Notes under the pieces: generated by a model
Told to the model about the DNA's origin: nothing
Databases searched by the model: none
What the model saw: the letters and a program-made list of their open reading frames with translations, nothing else
In this document: positions 1 through 8,094 of the stretch, one piece after another
How the letters are laid out: each line of letters begins with the position of its first letter
How positions within the stretch are numbered: the first letter of the stretch is position 1
Program-made: the position numbers and the translations under genes
Source of the DNA: Candidatus Electryonea clarkiae
GTDB lineage: Bacteria; Electryoneota; Electryoneia; Electryoneales; Electryoneaceae
Reading direction: 5' to 3'
NCBI GenBank assembly: GCA_030765455.1
Contig: JAVCCM010000176.1
Location: forward strand, 1-60,648
Length of the DNA: 60,648 nt

Positions 1-1
1 A

Positions 2-133
2 AAACTGACTTCTGAAATATCAAGCTGGGAAAAAGAAAAAAATCAAACCAATTCAAAAATTGACTGGCAGTTTACAACAGAGGACGCAAGAATAAAACTA
101 CGAAAGCTGTATCCATCAATTGAGGTGCGATAG
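2..133 (+). mobile_element. IS630-family transposase, C-terminal 43 residues (cut by window edge)
   Basis: The frame is open from the first bases and stops at a TAG at 131-133. The residues include WQFTTEDARIKLRKLYP, which I recognise as the conserved C-terminal tail of IS630-type DDE transposases; this is recalled, not searched. The body of the gene, with the catalytic DDE residues, would lie left of the window. The next open stretch in the same frame is a T9SS-type protein lacking its N-terminus, so the element probably inserted into or next to that gene. I did not identify a terminal inverted repeat between them. Confidence 0.6.
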
Positions 134-799
134 AGTACTATATTCAATTTCACTGAAGATTATTGTGACACATTTAGAGTAACAGGAACGTTAGAGGGCG
201 ATTGGATGAATGCTTGTTATCTATTTCCAGGTTACGGAAATGGAGAGTATTATCTAGGCAACAACAATGATCTTGAGACTTCAACCATATATTGTACCAC
301 CGATACAGGCCGAACCTGGATTGAATGTGGGCCATCACCGGAAGATATTTACTGGGCGGATTATTATGAAATGGTTGCTGGCTGGACAGAAGGGGAGTTA
401 TTTTTATTGTGGGGTTATAGTGACACCTGGGTAGATTCGACGAATTTTAGTTTGTACTACAGCGACGATTACGCACAGACCTGGGAACTGAAAAACAGCA
501 TGGCTGATCCTTATCCGGACGCTGTCGATGATAATAATTCAACTTCTTTACCGGAATTTTCCATTCAAATATTTCCCAATCCGACCAACAGTATGATTAC
601 AATTCAAATACCTGATTATTCTCTGGGAAATTTACTTCTGTTTGATAATCTTGGCAGAATCATACTAAGTCAATCAATCCACAAATCATCAATTAAGTAT
701 TCGATAGATTTACAAGAACTGCCCAGCGGATCATATTGGCTGCAGTATATGAGCCGGGAGAAACCGGTAGCGACAAAAAGGATTATACTCCTGAAGTAG
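134..799 (+). pseudogene. 5'-truncated Asp-box (BNR-like) protein with T9SS sorting tail
   Basis: The frame is open from just after the transposase stop to 799. The first ATG with a plausible ribosome site (GAGGG, 7 nt spacing) is at 206 and would give 197 residues, but no signal peptide precedes the product, although a T9SS cargo needs one. Visible motifs are two Asp-box-like turns (TTDTGRTW and SDDYAQTW), as found in sialidase or exo-alpha propellers, then a linker and a C-terminal sorting domain (FPNPTNSM, then LPSGSYWLQY, ending in KRIILLK). I infer the remains of a larger secreted propeller protein whose 5' part was lost, probably through the adjacent IS630 element. Expression from 206 as a cytoplasmic fragment cannot be excluded. 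Confidence 0.6.
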
Positions 800-830
800 A
801 TTTGGCATTAAAAATGGGTATGGAATATTC

Positions 831-884
831 ACAGGATAAACAGGATACAGCTTTTCTTTCTTTGCGACTTTGCGCCTTTGCGCG
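831..884. repeat. Composite dispersed repeat, copy 1 (acaggat units + tttgcg units)
   Basis: Two 'acaggat' units sit at 831-846, followed by a run of CTTTGCG-type 7-8-mers at 857-884. The same pair of modules in the same relative order occurs at 47935-47985 and, reversed, at 37348-37445 and 54501-54621. It lies between the truncated T9SS gene and the msbA-like gene. Confidence 0.6.
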
Positions 885-955
885 AAAAAAACGGAAAACG
901 CCGAGTCAGGTAATTTTAATCAACAAACTGAGCCGTTATTTCATTATATTCCACC

Positions 956-2779
956 ATGAGTTTCCTGTTTCGATATTTAAATTATGTAAAACCCTACTGG
1001 CACAGGGTGACATTTGGAATCCTTGCCAGCCTGGTTTTTGTGGCATTTTCTGGGCTGAGTTACTGGATGGCGGCGGACTTCATCCAGGGGTTGTTTCGTG
1101 GAGGAATTACAGTACCTCCGCTCCCTGACGGTGCTATAGGACCACACAATTTTGTCGAATTCCTGAAACATTATTCGGCTTTGTTTCTTTCCGCTGACAC
1201 TCCTGTAGCCAGCTTGAAGCGGGCAATAATTATAATAGTTGCCGCCTTCCTGGTTAAAAATCTTGCTTTATATATCCAGGTGACCATTTCTGCTTCAGTT
1301 GAACAGCATGTCGCAAAGGCAATGCGTGATGAGCTTTATTCAAAATTGCTGAAACAGGACCTGGCATTTTTCCATGTCAGGAAAAGCGGGGATCTTGTAT
1401 CTGCGGGTATTAATGACATAACCGCGCTGAACGCTGGTCTCGCCGACAGCTTCAGTAAACTGATCAGGGACCCGATCACTGCCCTTCTTTTTTTAGTTTT
1501 ATTACTTGCGATCTCATGGAAACTGACACTTGCGGCTCTACTGATAGCGCCTCTCTCAACTCTTATCATTGCTCTCGCAGGAATGAGTCTGAAACGCAAA
1601 TCACAGCGCACCCAGCAACGTCTTTCACTTGTTACTTCCCGACTGAATGACGCTTTGCAAGGTATCAGGATCGTACAGGCTTATGGCGGTGAGAAGAAGG
1701 AACTGAACACCTTCAAAACAGCAACAGACGGTCACTTCCGCCAGGCATTGGGACGCGAACGTCTGAGACGTTCGATCAGCCCGCTTAATGAAGTTGTCGG
1801 TGTTATAGTCGTCGCAGGGATCTTATTAATCGCTGGGGGAAAAGTACTTGGAGGGCAATGGCTGGAGCCTGATGATTTTGTGAGGTTTCTTATGCTGCTC
1901 TTCGGGTTGTTAAGCCCAATCGTCAGTTTGAGCGGTGTGCAAGGTAACCTGAAAGTTGCAGAGGGCGCCTCGCAGAGAGTTTTTGATCTCATGGATGCTG
2001 ATTTTTATATCCATGAGAAAAAAGAAGCTGTAAATGCAGATGGTTTCAGGGATAATATCCGTTTCGAGAATGTCTCGTTGCGATATGCAGAAGATCGTGA
2101 GGAAGCGCTGCAAAACTTGGATATTGTAATAAAACCGGGTGAAAATATTGTCCTGGTAGGGCGGTCAGGTGCCGGGAAGAGCACGGTTATGAATTTACTC
2201 CCAAGATTTTATGATCCCGCCGGAGGAAAGATCACTCTTGATGGTGTTGACCTGAAGGAATATAATATTGAAGAGCTGAGAAAACTTTTTGGAGTGGTTA
2301 CCCAGGAAATCGTACTGTTTAATGATACGATCAAAGCGAATATCGCCTATAATTCAGTCGATATCCCTTTTGAAAGGATTGTGGATGCAGCAAAATTGGC
2401 ACAAGCGCATGAATTTATTGAGAAACTGGTTGATGGATACGAAACAAACATTGGCGATCTCGGCGATAAACTTAGCGGAGGTCAACGCCAGAGGATCAGT
2501 ATCGCCCGCGCTCTCCTGAAAGATCCGCCGATCCTGCTATTGGATGAACCGACCTCTGCACTCGATTCCGATGTAGCAGAAGAAATCCTCACCACCCTCG
2601 AAGAAGCAGGCATAGGCAGAACAGTAATCACCGCAACCCACCGACTCTCGTCTATTACCAATGCCGACCGAATTCTACTCTTCGATGCAGGAAAGATGAT
2701 TGATGAAGGAACACATCAATCTTTATATGATGGAAATGAATTATATAAGGAGTTGTACGATAAGCAGTTTGTTGGTTAA
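956..2779 (+). CDS. msbA: MsbA-like ABC exporter (lipid A/phospholipid flippase type)
   Basis: A 607-residue fused ABC exporter half-transporter: a transmembrane domain of about six helices (residues 15-345) followed by an ATPase domain (about 368-600). The ATPase carries Walker A GRSGAGKST at 402-410, Q-loop Q450, signature LSGGQ at 506-510, Walker B ILLLDE at 526-531, a SALD D-loop and H-loop H562, so it should hydrolyse ATP. Length and architecture match MsbA, which flips lipid A core across the inner membrane as a homodimer. Related lipid or peptide exporters cannot be separated by sequence alone. The extended loop of about 35 residues after the first helix (47-85) is longer than in E. 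coli MsbA. It stands alone, with repeats on both sides. Confidence 0.85.
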   Translation: MSFLFRYLNYVKPYWHRVTFGILASLVFVAFSGLSYWMAADFIQGLFRGGITVPPLPDGAIGPHNFVEFLKHYSALFLSADTPVASLKRAIIIIVAAFLVKNLALYIQVTISASVEQHVAKAMRDELYSKLLKQDLAFFHVRKSGDLVSAGINDITALNAGLADSFSKLIRDPITALLFLVLLLAISWKLTLAALLIAPLSTLIIALAGMSLKRKSQRTQQRLSLVTSRLNDALQGIRIVQAYGGEKKELNTFKTATDGHFRQALGRERLRRSISPLNEVVGVIVVAGILLIAGGKVLGGQWLEPDDFVRFLMLLFGLLSPIVSLSGVQGNLKVAEGASQRVFDLMDADFYIHEKKEAVNADGFRDNIRFENVSLRYAEDREEALQNLDIVIKPGENIVLVGRSGAGKSTVMNLLPRFYDPAGGKITLDGVDLKEYNIEELRKLFGVVTQEIVLFNDTIKANIAYNSVDIPFERIVDAAKLAQAHEFIEKLVDGYETNIGDLGDKLSGGQRQRISIARALLKDPPILLLDEPTSALDSDVAEEILTTLEEAGIGRTVITATHRLSSITNADRILLFDAGKMIDEGTHQSLYDGNELYKELYDKQFVG

Positions 2780-2800
2780 GAAGTGGGTGACTCGAATTTG

Positions 2801-2834
2801 GTGGGTGCCCCGACTCTTCAGAGTCGGGTTTCTC
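2801..2834 (-). repeat. REP palindrome A, left copy
   Basis: It contains a near-perfect palindrome (CCCGACTCT, GA, AGAGTCGGG when read on the minus strand). Its reverse complement matches 3486-3519 over about 32 bases with one mismatch inside the core. The two copies therefore frame the tyrosine transposase gene in opposite orientations, the usual REP/RAYT layout. Confidence 0.8.
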
Positions 2835-2892
2835 AAATTTTTAAAACAGTTTCACATTTACAACTAACTACTTATTAACGTAGAGTATCGAT

Positions 2893-3453
2893 ATGCCGCA
2901 TAGATATAATGATATAGGTCATGCACACTTCCTGACATTTGGCTGTTTCAGGCATAAATGGTTATTCAGAAATCAGCATCTTTGTAAAGAGTTCACCTAT
3001 CATTTGGATTCTTGCCGATGTGACTTAGATTTTGAACTCTGGGCATTTGTTATTATGCCTAATCATGTCCACCTGCTCTTAAATCCTAAAGACAATCTTT
3101 CTATTTCTAAATTATTATCGAGAATAAAATCTCCTTTTGCCTTTCATGCATTGGATTTCATAAAGAAGCATGATCCCCAATTAGCTCAGGAGTTGTCCGT
3201 TATCAAGGTAAAGAAACCTGGCTCTGAAGAGTCAGGCCACTCATCCTCATTCAGATTCTGGCGAAGAGGTGGTGGATATGACAGGAACATTTTTGGGGAT
3301 GAGGCTGTTCGCAAAACTATTGAGTATATTAATAACAATCCGGTAAGGGCTGGAATGGCGGAATATCCTGAGGATTATTTGTGGTCCAGCGCAAGATTCT
3401 GGCTATGTAATAAACCTGAACCTATTAATATGGATATTCCTGAGTGGTTGTAG
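2893..3453 (+). CDS. REP-associated tyrosine transposase (RAYT, Y1/HUH superfamily)
   Basis: A 186-residue protein of the Y1 transposase (IS200-like) superfamily. Motifs: HAHFLTFGCF near the N-terminus, the HUH metal site in MPNHVHLLL (about 57-65), and the catalytic-tyrosine helix EYINNNPVRAGM followed by DYLWSSARFW, the RAYT signature. RAYTs are single-strand nucleases that bind and process REP hairpins. Here matching REP palindromes lie in inverted orientation about 60 bp before and 30 bp after the gene, and a third, degenerate copy lies inside the reading frame. All key motifs are present, so the enzyme may be active. The gene is monocistronic, between msbA and a convergent lipoprotein gene. 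Confidence 0.9.
   Translation: MPHRYNDIGHAHFLTFGCFRHKWLFRNQHLCKEFTYHLDSCRCDLDFELWAFVIMPNHVHLLLNPKDNLSISKLLSRIKSPFAFHALDFIKKHDPQLAQELSVIKVKKPGSEESGHSSSFRFWRRGGGYDRNIFGDEAVRKTIEYINNNPVRAGMAEYPEDYLWSSARFWLCNKPEPINMDIPEWL
3212..3245 (+). repeat. Degenerate REP palindrome A inside the RAYT gene
   Basis: It matches the 3' REP copy (3486-3519) at 30 of 34 positions in the same orientation. It encodes part of PGSEESGHSSS in the transposase. One pair of changes in the stem is compensatory (C-G to T-A) and one leaves a wobble pair, so the hairpin is kept. Confidence 0.75.
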
Positions 3454-3485
3454 TTTACAATCAAATTTCAGGAAGCCTTGCAGTG

Positions 3486-3519
3486 GAGAAACCCGACTCT
3501 GAAGAGTCGGGCCACCCAT
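3486..3519 (+). repeat. REP palindrome A, right copy
   Basis: A 9-bp perfect stem with a 2-base centre. It is the inverted partner of the copy at 2801-2834 and lies 33 bases after the RAYT stop codon. Confidence 0.8.
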
Positions 3520-3537
3520 CGGAGACCCATTCCTACT
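3518..3537 (-). repeat. GTAG-type REP (class B) at the 3' end of the lipoprotein gene
   Basis: Read on the minus strand it starts with the GTAG tetranucleotide typical of REP sequences and continues GGAATGGGTCTCCGA. The motif GTAGG-N3-4-GGGTCTCCGA recurs at 5065-5090 and 52591-52617. It lies two bases beyond the stop codon of the lipoprotein gene. Confidence 0.6.
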
Positions 3538-3539
3538 TT

Positions 3540-4883
3540 TTATTCCACCAGTTGAATGACAACGATTTCATATGAAGATCTACTCAATGCATATAATGTT
3601 CGACCATCGGATGTAATAATCAATTGACTAATATAACCGATGCCTTCAATTTCTGCTTCAAATTTCATTGTCGCTGTACTTATCACACTAATCTTTCCAG
3701 ATCTTCGGGGAAACAAAAATAATAGTGCACCATTTGGACTAATGCACATACCTGACCTATTTCCGTCTGATGGAATCTCGTTTGTGACCGCATGATTCCT
3801 TAAATCAATAACCGATATATAACTCGAATAAGAGTTTAGAACATAAGCAAGTCTGCCATCAGGTGAGAATTCAACATGAGAAGGATCGTTGCCAACTTTG
3901 AGGGTTTTTAATACGGAATTCAGTGAGATTGAAATCAGTTGAATTTCATTTTCGTAATATCCGTAAGCAACTGCAAATTCTTCATCAGGTGAGACAGCTA
4001 TGATATCATTGTTTGAATTATCTATTGAAAGTGAATCTTCAAGCTGAAGATCGTATAGCGAAAACCTAAATAAATTCATAGAAAATCCATCGAAAGGATC
4101 GGCAAAAATTAATAACGTATTTGACTTCTCCGAAATATCCATAAAGGGTGAATAACCAAAAAAGTATGAATTATATAATTCAACCTGATCTATAATCATA
4201 TCTGTTGGAGTAAAAATTCTTACAATACCTGGACCGCCTCTCACGAATAGATCCTGTCCATCAGGCGATAGCACCATTGAACCAGCATAAGTATTATTTC
4301 CAATATCAATGGTATGAATGATGGAGTGACTGATGGTTGAAAGCTTATAAAGTCTTGCTCTCGATCCCCGGTATTCGCTTGAAATATATATTGCAGTCTG
4401 GTTCTGGTTGAATATCATGTAATTCGGCTCAGCAGGGAGAGGTATTCTACTGACAACCTGCCATGATCCTAAAGTGGTTTCAGAATTAACTTCATTGGAT
4501 GAAGATGATTTATTTCCATCCCTGTCAACCACAAAAAGTTTAAAGAAGTACATGTTCACAGGTATCAATCCATCAACTTTTACCTCTGTCTTGTTCCGGT
4601 CTAAAATCCTGATTCGTTCTGTACTCGTCGTGTCAAAACCTTCAGATGTGGCGTAATAGAGAAGATAGAGGTAGAATTTTGTGTCTTCTGATTTTTTCCA
4701 GGATAAGGTCATCGAGCCGTCATTAATTTCGGACGGCTGGTTCAGTATGACTGGTTGGGGAGGTGAATCGGAATATTCATGATCAGTTCCGAAATCGTCC
4801 ATGCTGCATCCGGAAAACCAGATAACCTGGATAACTAATATTATTAGAATGGAGAAAGTTGAAAACAGATGATAGTTTTTCAT
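3540..4883 (-). CDS. Lipoprotein with fibronectin-III-like domain and YVTN-type beta-propeller
   Basis: 447 residues. The N-terminus is a lipoprotein signal peptide with a lipobox ending in FSGC at about residue 26, followed by D residues. About 38-140 looks like one fibronectin-III-like domain (PVILNQPSEINDGSMTLSWK, then PVNMYFFKLFVVDRDGNKS). About 145-447 has repeats of the YVTN propeller kind (SPDGQDLFV, SPDEEFAVA, SPDGRLAYVLN, SPNGALLFLF, TSDGRTLYAL). The start is supported by a GAGAGGAG ribosome site six bases before the ATG; nearly the same leader precedes the T9SS gene at 25090. I infer a surface or periplasm-facing membrane-anchored protein; ligand and role are unknown. Divergent from the DUF72 gene region and convergent with the RAYT gene. 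Confidence 0.75.
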   Translation of the reverse strand: MKNYHLFSTFSILIILVIQVIWFSGCSMDDFGTDHEYSDSPPQPVILNQPSEINDGSMTLSWKKSEDTKFYLYLLYYATSEGFDTTSTERIRILDRNKTEVKVDGLIPVNMYFFKLFVVDRDGNKSSSSNEVNSETTLGSWQVVSRIPLPAEPNYMIFNQNQTAIYISSEYRGSRARLYKLSTISHSIIHTIDIGNNTYAGSMVLSPDGQDLFVRGGPGIVRIFTPTDMIIDQVELYNSYFFGYSPFMDISEKSNTLLIFADPFDGFSMNLFRFSLYDLQLEDSLSIDNSNNDIIAVSPDEEFAVAYGYYENEIQLISISLNSVLKTLKVGNDPSHVEFSPDGRLAYVLNSYSSYISVIDLRNHAVTNEIPSDGNRSGMCISPNGALLFLFPRRSGKISVISTATMKFEAEIEGIGYISQLIITSDGRTLYALSRSSYEIVVIQLVE

Positions 4884-5001
4884 GTCAAACTCCTCTCAGA
4901 ACCTAAAAAAACAATTTTAGAATACTATTAATTTACTAAGAGTTAATACGTGATACAAGTATTGCGTGAAAGGATTTGAAATTCGTTTGTCAGTAAATCG
5001 A

Positions 5002-5058
5002 GTTGTCGGTAATCTATTACCTATGGACGTACCTATTTCGGTAATAGTGTTAGACAAC
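5002..5058. other. Imperfect inverted repeat downstream of the DUF72 gene
   Basis: GTTGTC...TATTACC at 5002-5021 pairs with GGTAATA...GACAAC at 5040-5058, with mismatches in the middle. It lies between the DUF72 stop and the lipoprotein promoter region. It could be a weak terminator or an operator, and I cannot tell which. Confidence 0.3.
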
Positions 5059-5064
5059 CGATCT

Positions 5065-5090
5065 GCGCGGTTCGGAGACCCGCGCCTACT
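5065..5090 (-). repeat. GTAG-type REP (class B) overlapping the DUF72 stop codon
   Basis: On the minus strand: GTAG, then a stem GCGCGG/CCGCGC around GTCTCCGAA. The DUF72 stop codon (5086-5088) lies within the repeat, so the last codons are formed by it. Confidence 0.7.
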
Positions 5091-5910
5091 TTAGCATATT
5101 CATGAGAGTGTTAGATGTAGCGGGTCCGTGACCGGCGTAATGGTTATTAGAATAGGTATATATAACTATATCACGGTTCAAAAGCTTTTTTATCAGGTCA
5201 GCCCATTTATTCAAACTTTCAGTGTGATCAACCACCACTTTATCCCAGTTAGTAGTAATCTCCTCAATTTTTTTCCTGTCACCGAGAAGACGGATGTAGG
5301 TGAAGTCAGTCGTGACCGGATCAAATCTCCGCATTACCTCGTCGCCGTGTGGCATCCATCCATGATCAACAAGTACAAGAGCTGCTGAATGTTTCCGGCA
5401 TAGATCGGCAAATTCGGTGGTCAGCCATGCTTTGTTTCGAATTTCTACACAAAATCTATAGTTTTTCGGGAGATCATATAAAAACCTGTCAAGTTTGTCG
5501 AAGAAAGGAGATGCTGAAGAAAAAGCTTTCTGAGAAAAATATGGAAATTGGAGAAGAAGCGGTCCGAGACGGGAATCCAAATGGGAAACTGACTTGAGGA
5601 ATGCATCACGGATAGGATAAGTAGAGTCTTTGCACAAAAGTAGTTCCGGATCGGGTGAGCTGCCCTTTCCACCATGCACAATAGCACGGGGGAATTTCAA
5701 CGAGAAAATGAAATCCCCTGGTGTATTTTCCGCCCATCGTTTGATTGTGGTTTCAGATGGCACGGCATAATAACTGGAATCTATTTCAACTGTATTGAAT
5801 TTTGTAGAATAGTATCGCAGAAAATCGGCAGGTTTAGTCTTTTCAGGGTAGAAAGTCCCCACCCAATCCTTCGAAGAAAATGAGGAAGTGCCAATTTTTA
5901 AAATAGCCAT
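5086..5910 (-). CDS. DUF72 (YecE-like) family protein
   Basis: 274 residues, matching the DUF72 family from end to end: IGTSSFSSKDW at the N-terminus, VEIDSSYYAVPSETTIKRWAENTP, FIFSLKFPRAIVH, LLLQFP, FCVEIRNKAWL, TYIRLLG, and the C-terminal YTYSNNHYAGHGPATSN. The family has a TIM-barrel-like fold; its biochemical role is not established. The start is the ATG at 5910. It is 32 bp downstream of the barrel gene on the same strand and may be the last gene of the poly-glutamate transcript. Its 3' end runs into a REP element. Confidence 0.85.
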   Translation of the reverse strand: MAILKIGTSSFSSKDWVGTFYPEKTKPADFLRYYSTKFNTVEIDSSYYAVPSETTIKRWAENTPGDFIFSLKFPRAIVHGGKGSSPDPELLLCKDSTYPIRDAFLKSVSHLDSRLGPLLLQFPYFSQKAFSSASPFFDKLDRFLYDLPKNYRFCVEIRNKAWLTTEFADLCRKHSAALVLVDHGWMPHGDEVMRRFDPVTTDFTYIRLLGDRKKIEEITTNWDKVVVDHTESLNKWADLIKKLLNRDIVIYTYSNNHYAGHGPATSNTLMNMLK

Positions 5911-5942
5911 TTGAGAAATCTATTTATAATCTGTACTGTCTG

Positions 5943-7037
5943 CTACCAGACCTGGTAAGATAAACGAATAGAAAAACGGAAAGCGTCAAAATCTTTAACC
6001 TCATGTACCCTGTCAATTGGTGAGTCGGTTCTGCGCCATTCATACTCCAGACCTGCTCCACCTCTTAACATAGGAACTATATCAGTTTCGAAAGACAGCA
6101 TAAACCGTTGATGATAATGTTCACGTCCGCTATGAAATGGATCTTCATCCAGTGGAATCTCGCTGGTATAGTATCTGTGACGTATTCTATGACCCAGTGA
6201 AAAATCCCAATCCCGTTTGAAAATTTCTTTTTTTACAAAGTTAACACCGAACTCGAACCATTCTTCGCCATTACTCCCATCACCATATTCGGCATCATAG
6301 TCAGGGATAACTTCAATGATATTTGTAGATTTTTCATAACCAATATTATCTGACCAACGCTTTTTGAAAATCCCTTTTATCGATAAGCTTTTGCTCAGTT
6401 TATACTTTATCTCTGATTTGAAACCGTCAGCTTCACTGTCATACTCAGTAAAATATTTATTATAATAAACCTGTGATCCTTCATAACGTATATCTATCCC
6501 CAAAGCAGGGGTAGGGCTTAACCGGATTCCAGCGGAGTATAAATGATAAGCGAATGTGCAACCGTAGATATCAGCTTGATCTTTATCGTAATAATCACGT
6601 AAATATCTATCAGGTATCCAGAAGTAACTTCCGAGCAGGTCAATTTTTTTGGTAACATCCTGGGTCATATAAAATGAATTACTGATTCGATCATTGAATG
6701 AATTATTATTGAACGACAGGTATTTGATTGTATAATATACCCTGCTCTTTCGGTTGCCCAGCCACTTAGGTGAAGTCACCCTGATTTTCATCCCCAAATC
6801 CTGCATAAGATCGTCATAACTTTCAGGATTGGTTGTATCACGAAGAGTATTATTCTCGAATTTAGTTATATCGTCATCAGAATATTCGAGAATGTTATTA
6901 TCATAACCGATTGAATATAAAAACTTGAGATCGGTGTTTTTATGCAGATTCCATCCAAATGATGAATTAAAAGGTATTGTCAGCATGAGGAGTATGAATG
7001 TGGACGGAATAAACGTTTTTAGGAGAAAACGATCCAT
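5943..7037 (-). CDS. Predicted outer-membrane beta-barrel protein of the poly-glutamate locus
   Basis: I chose the ATG at 7037 (364 residues) because ACGAGG lies nine bases before it; an upstream ATG at 7061 would add eight residues. A signal peptide (about 1-28, ending NSSFGW) is followed by alternating polar/aromatic stretches typical of transmembrane beta strands, such as RKSRVYYTIKYLSF and KKEIFKRDWDFSLGHRIRHRY. The final strand FRFSIRLSYQVW ends in an aromatic residue, as outer-membrane insertion signals do. I do not recognise the family. It follows pgsB-pgsC-pgsW and a secreted protein on the same strand (88-bp gap), so I infer it may serve as exit pore or surface anchor for the polymer. 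Confidence 0.65.
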   Translation of the reverse strand: MDRFLLKTFIPSTFILLMLTIPFNSSFGWNLHKNTDLKFLYSIGYDNNILEYSDDDITKFENNTLRDTTNPESYDDLMQDLGMKIRVTSPKWLGNRKSRVYYTIKYLSFNNNSFNDRISNSFYMTQDVTKKIDLLGSYFWIPDRYLRDYYDKDQADIYGCTFAYHLYSAGIRLSPTPALGIDIRYEGSQVYYNKYFTEYDSEADGFKSEIKYKLSKSLSIKGIFKKRWSDNIGYEKSTNIIEVIPDYDAEYGDGSNGEEWFEFGVNFVKKEIFKRDWDFSLGHRIRHRYYTSEIPLDEDPFHSGREHYHQRFMLSFETDIVPMLRGGAGLEYEWRRTDSPIDRVHEVKDFDAFRFSIRLSYQVW

Positions 7038-7149
7038 AATATCAAACCTCGTTTTTGGCAATCAAAGGGTGATTATCAATTATTCAGCGGTATAAATAGG
7101 AATTAATTACGTGTAATAAGTTATGTGAATTTAAATAATAGAAATTAGT

Positions 7150-8088
7150 TTACTTTGCCTCACGTCCAAGATCTTTTTTAGGAATAAAAAATCGTAGGAT
7201 GACTTCTCTTCCATTGTCCGGAAGATCAAAGTTGTATCTGTGCCGACCTGAGGGTACTTCGATATAGACATTTTCACCCCTTGAAGGCACCACTCCGGGG
7301 CGATCCAAAACCTCTGTCACTTTTGAAGCTGAAGACAGGAGTGAGTAAGTGTTTTTGAGATTCCCATCTTCGAATACGGCTAATGCAAATTTTATTTTCC
7401 CTCTCATTGAATCATTTAGAAGAACTCTTGCCAGGACTTTCATTGTTGTGGGTCCATTAACTTCAACTGTCAGGCGTTTGCCTGAGTCCATCTTGTAATA
7501 TGTCGAAGGAACCTCATTCGTTGTAATGCCTAATGCATCTATGTAACTCGACGGTGTAATGGCTACATAATCTGCGTCCAGACGGTATACTTCCCGCAAA
7601 TTCTGAACGCGGAAATAAACAGGATATTTTGCTTTCTTTCCTAAACGTATGTCAAGAGTTTGATCTTCAGGTTGTTTATCAATCTCAATAATCCTTGATT
7701 CGCCGATATATAGATTCTTCTTATTTCTCAACGAAACACCTTTGGCGTATTTTGTAGCACGGCTGAACAACTTATCCTTTTCGCTTTCGAGATTCAGCCT
7801 GAAAGCGTAAATAGCCTCTTTACGTTTCTTTTTGCCAAGGTCAGCCCGGGTTATAATTCGATATTCTGAGTCATCTGAAATATCGAAAGTCATACTTTCA
7901 CCCGGTTTCAGTTTCCAATATGTCCATTCTTTATCATCGATTAGAAGAACCGACCTTTTACCGCCCTCAAGGGGTTTGATTGGCTGCCATTGTCCGGCGT
8001 GAAGTGAGGCTATGCATATTTGACTTATAAATAGCACTGCAAGAAAATATTTAAAAACATGAATTCTATTTTTGATGATTAATGGCAT
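7150..8088 (-). CDS. Signal-peptide protein of unknown family in the pgs operon
   Basis: 312 residues. An N-terminal signal peptide (about 1-31, VFKYFLAVLFISQICIASLHA) precedes a predicted beta-rich, lysine-rich mature region. No catalytic motif is apparent. Features seen: WKLKPGESMTFDI near the N-terminus, which reads like a jelly-roll or sugar-binding type fold, and SGRHRYNFDLPDNGREVILRFFIPK near the end. The ATG lies six bases after the pgsW stop, so the two are almost certainly co-transcribed. The location implies a periplasmic partner of the poly-glutamate system, perhaps linking the inner-membrane synthase to the barrel encoded next. Function is inferred from position only. Confidence 0.6.
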   Translation of the reverse strand: MPLIIKNRIHVFKYFLAVLFISQICIASLHAGQWQPIKPLEGGKRSVLLIDDKEWTYWKLKPGESMTFDISDDSEYRIITRADLGKKKRKEAIYAFRLNLESEKDKLFSRATKYAKGVSLRNKKNLYIGESRIIEIDKQPEDQTLDIRLGKKAKYPVYFRVQNLREVYRLDADYVAITPSSYIDALGITTNEVPSTYYKMDSGKRLTVEVNGPTTMKVLARVLLNDSMRGKIKFALAVFEDGNLKNTYSLLSSASKVTEVLDRPGVVPSRGENVYIEVPSGRHRYNFDLPDNGREVILRFFIPKKDLGREAK

Positions 8089-8094
8089 TATCTC

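Noticed and set aside
736..1128. Open frame overlapping the msbA start
   Set aside because: It spans a repeat and the 5' end of a well-supported ABC transporter in another frame and has no recognisable protein character.
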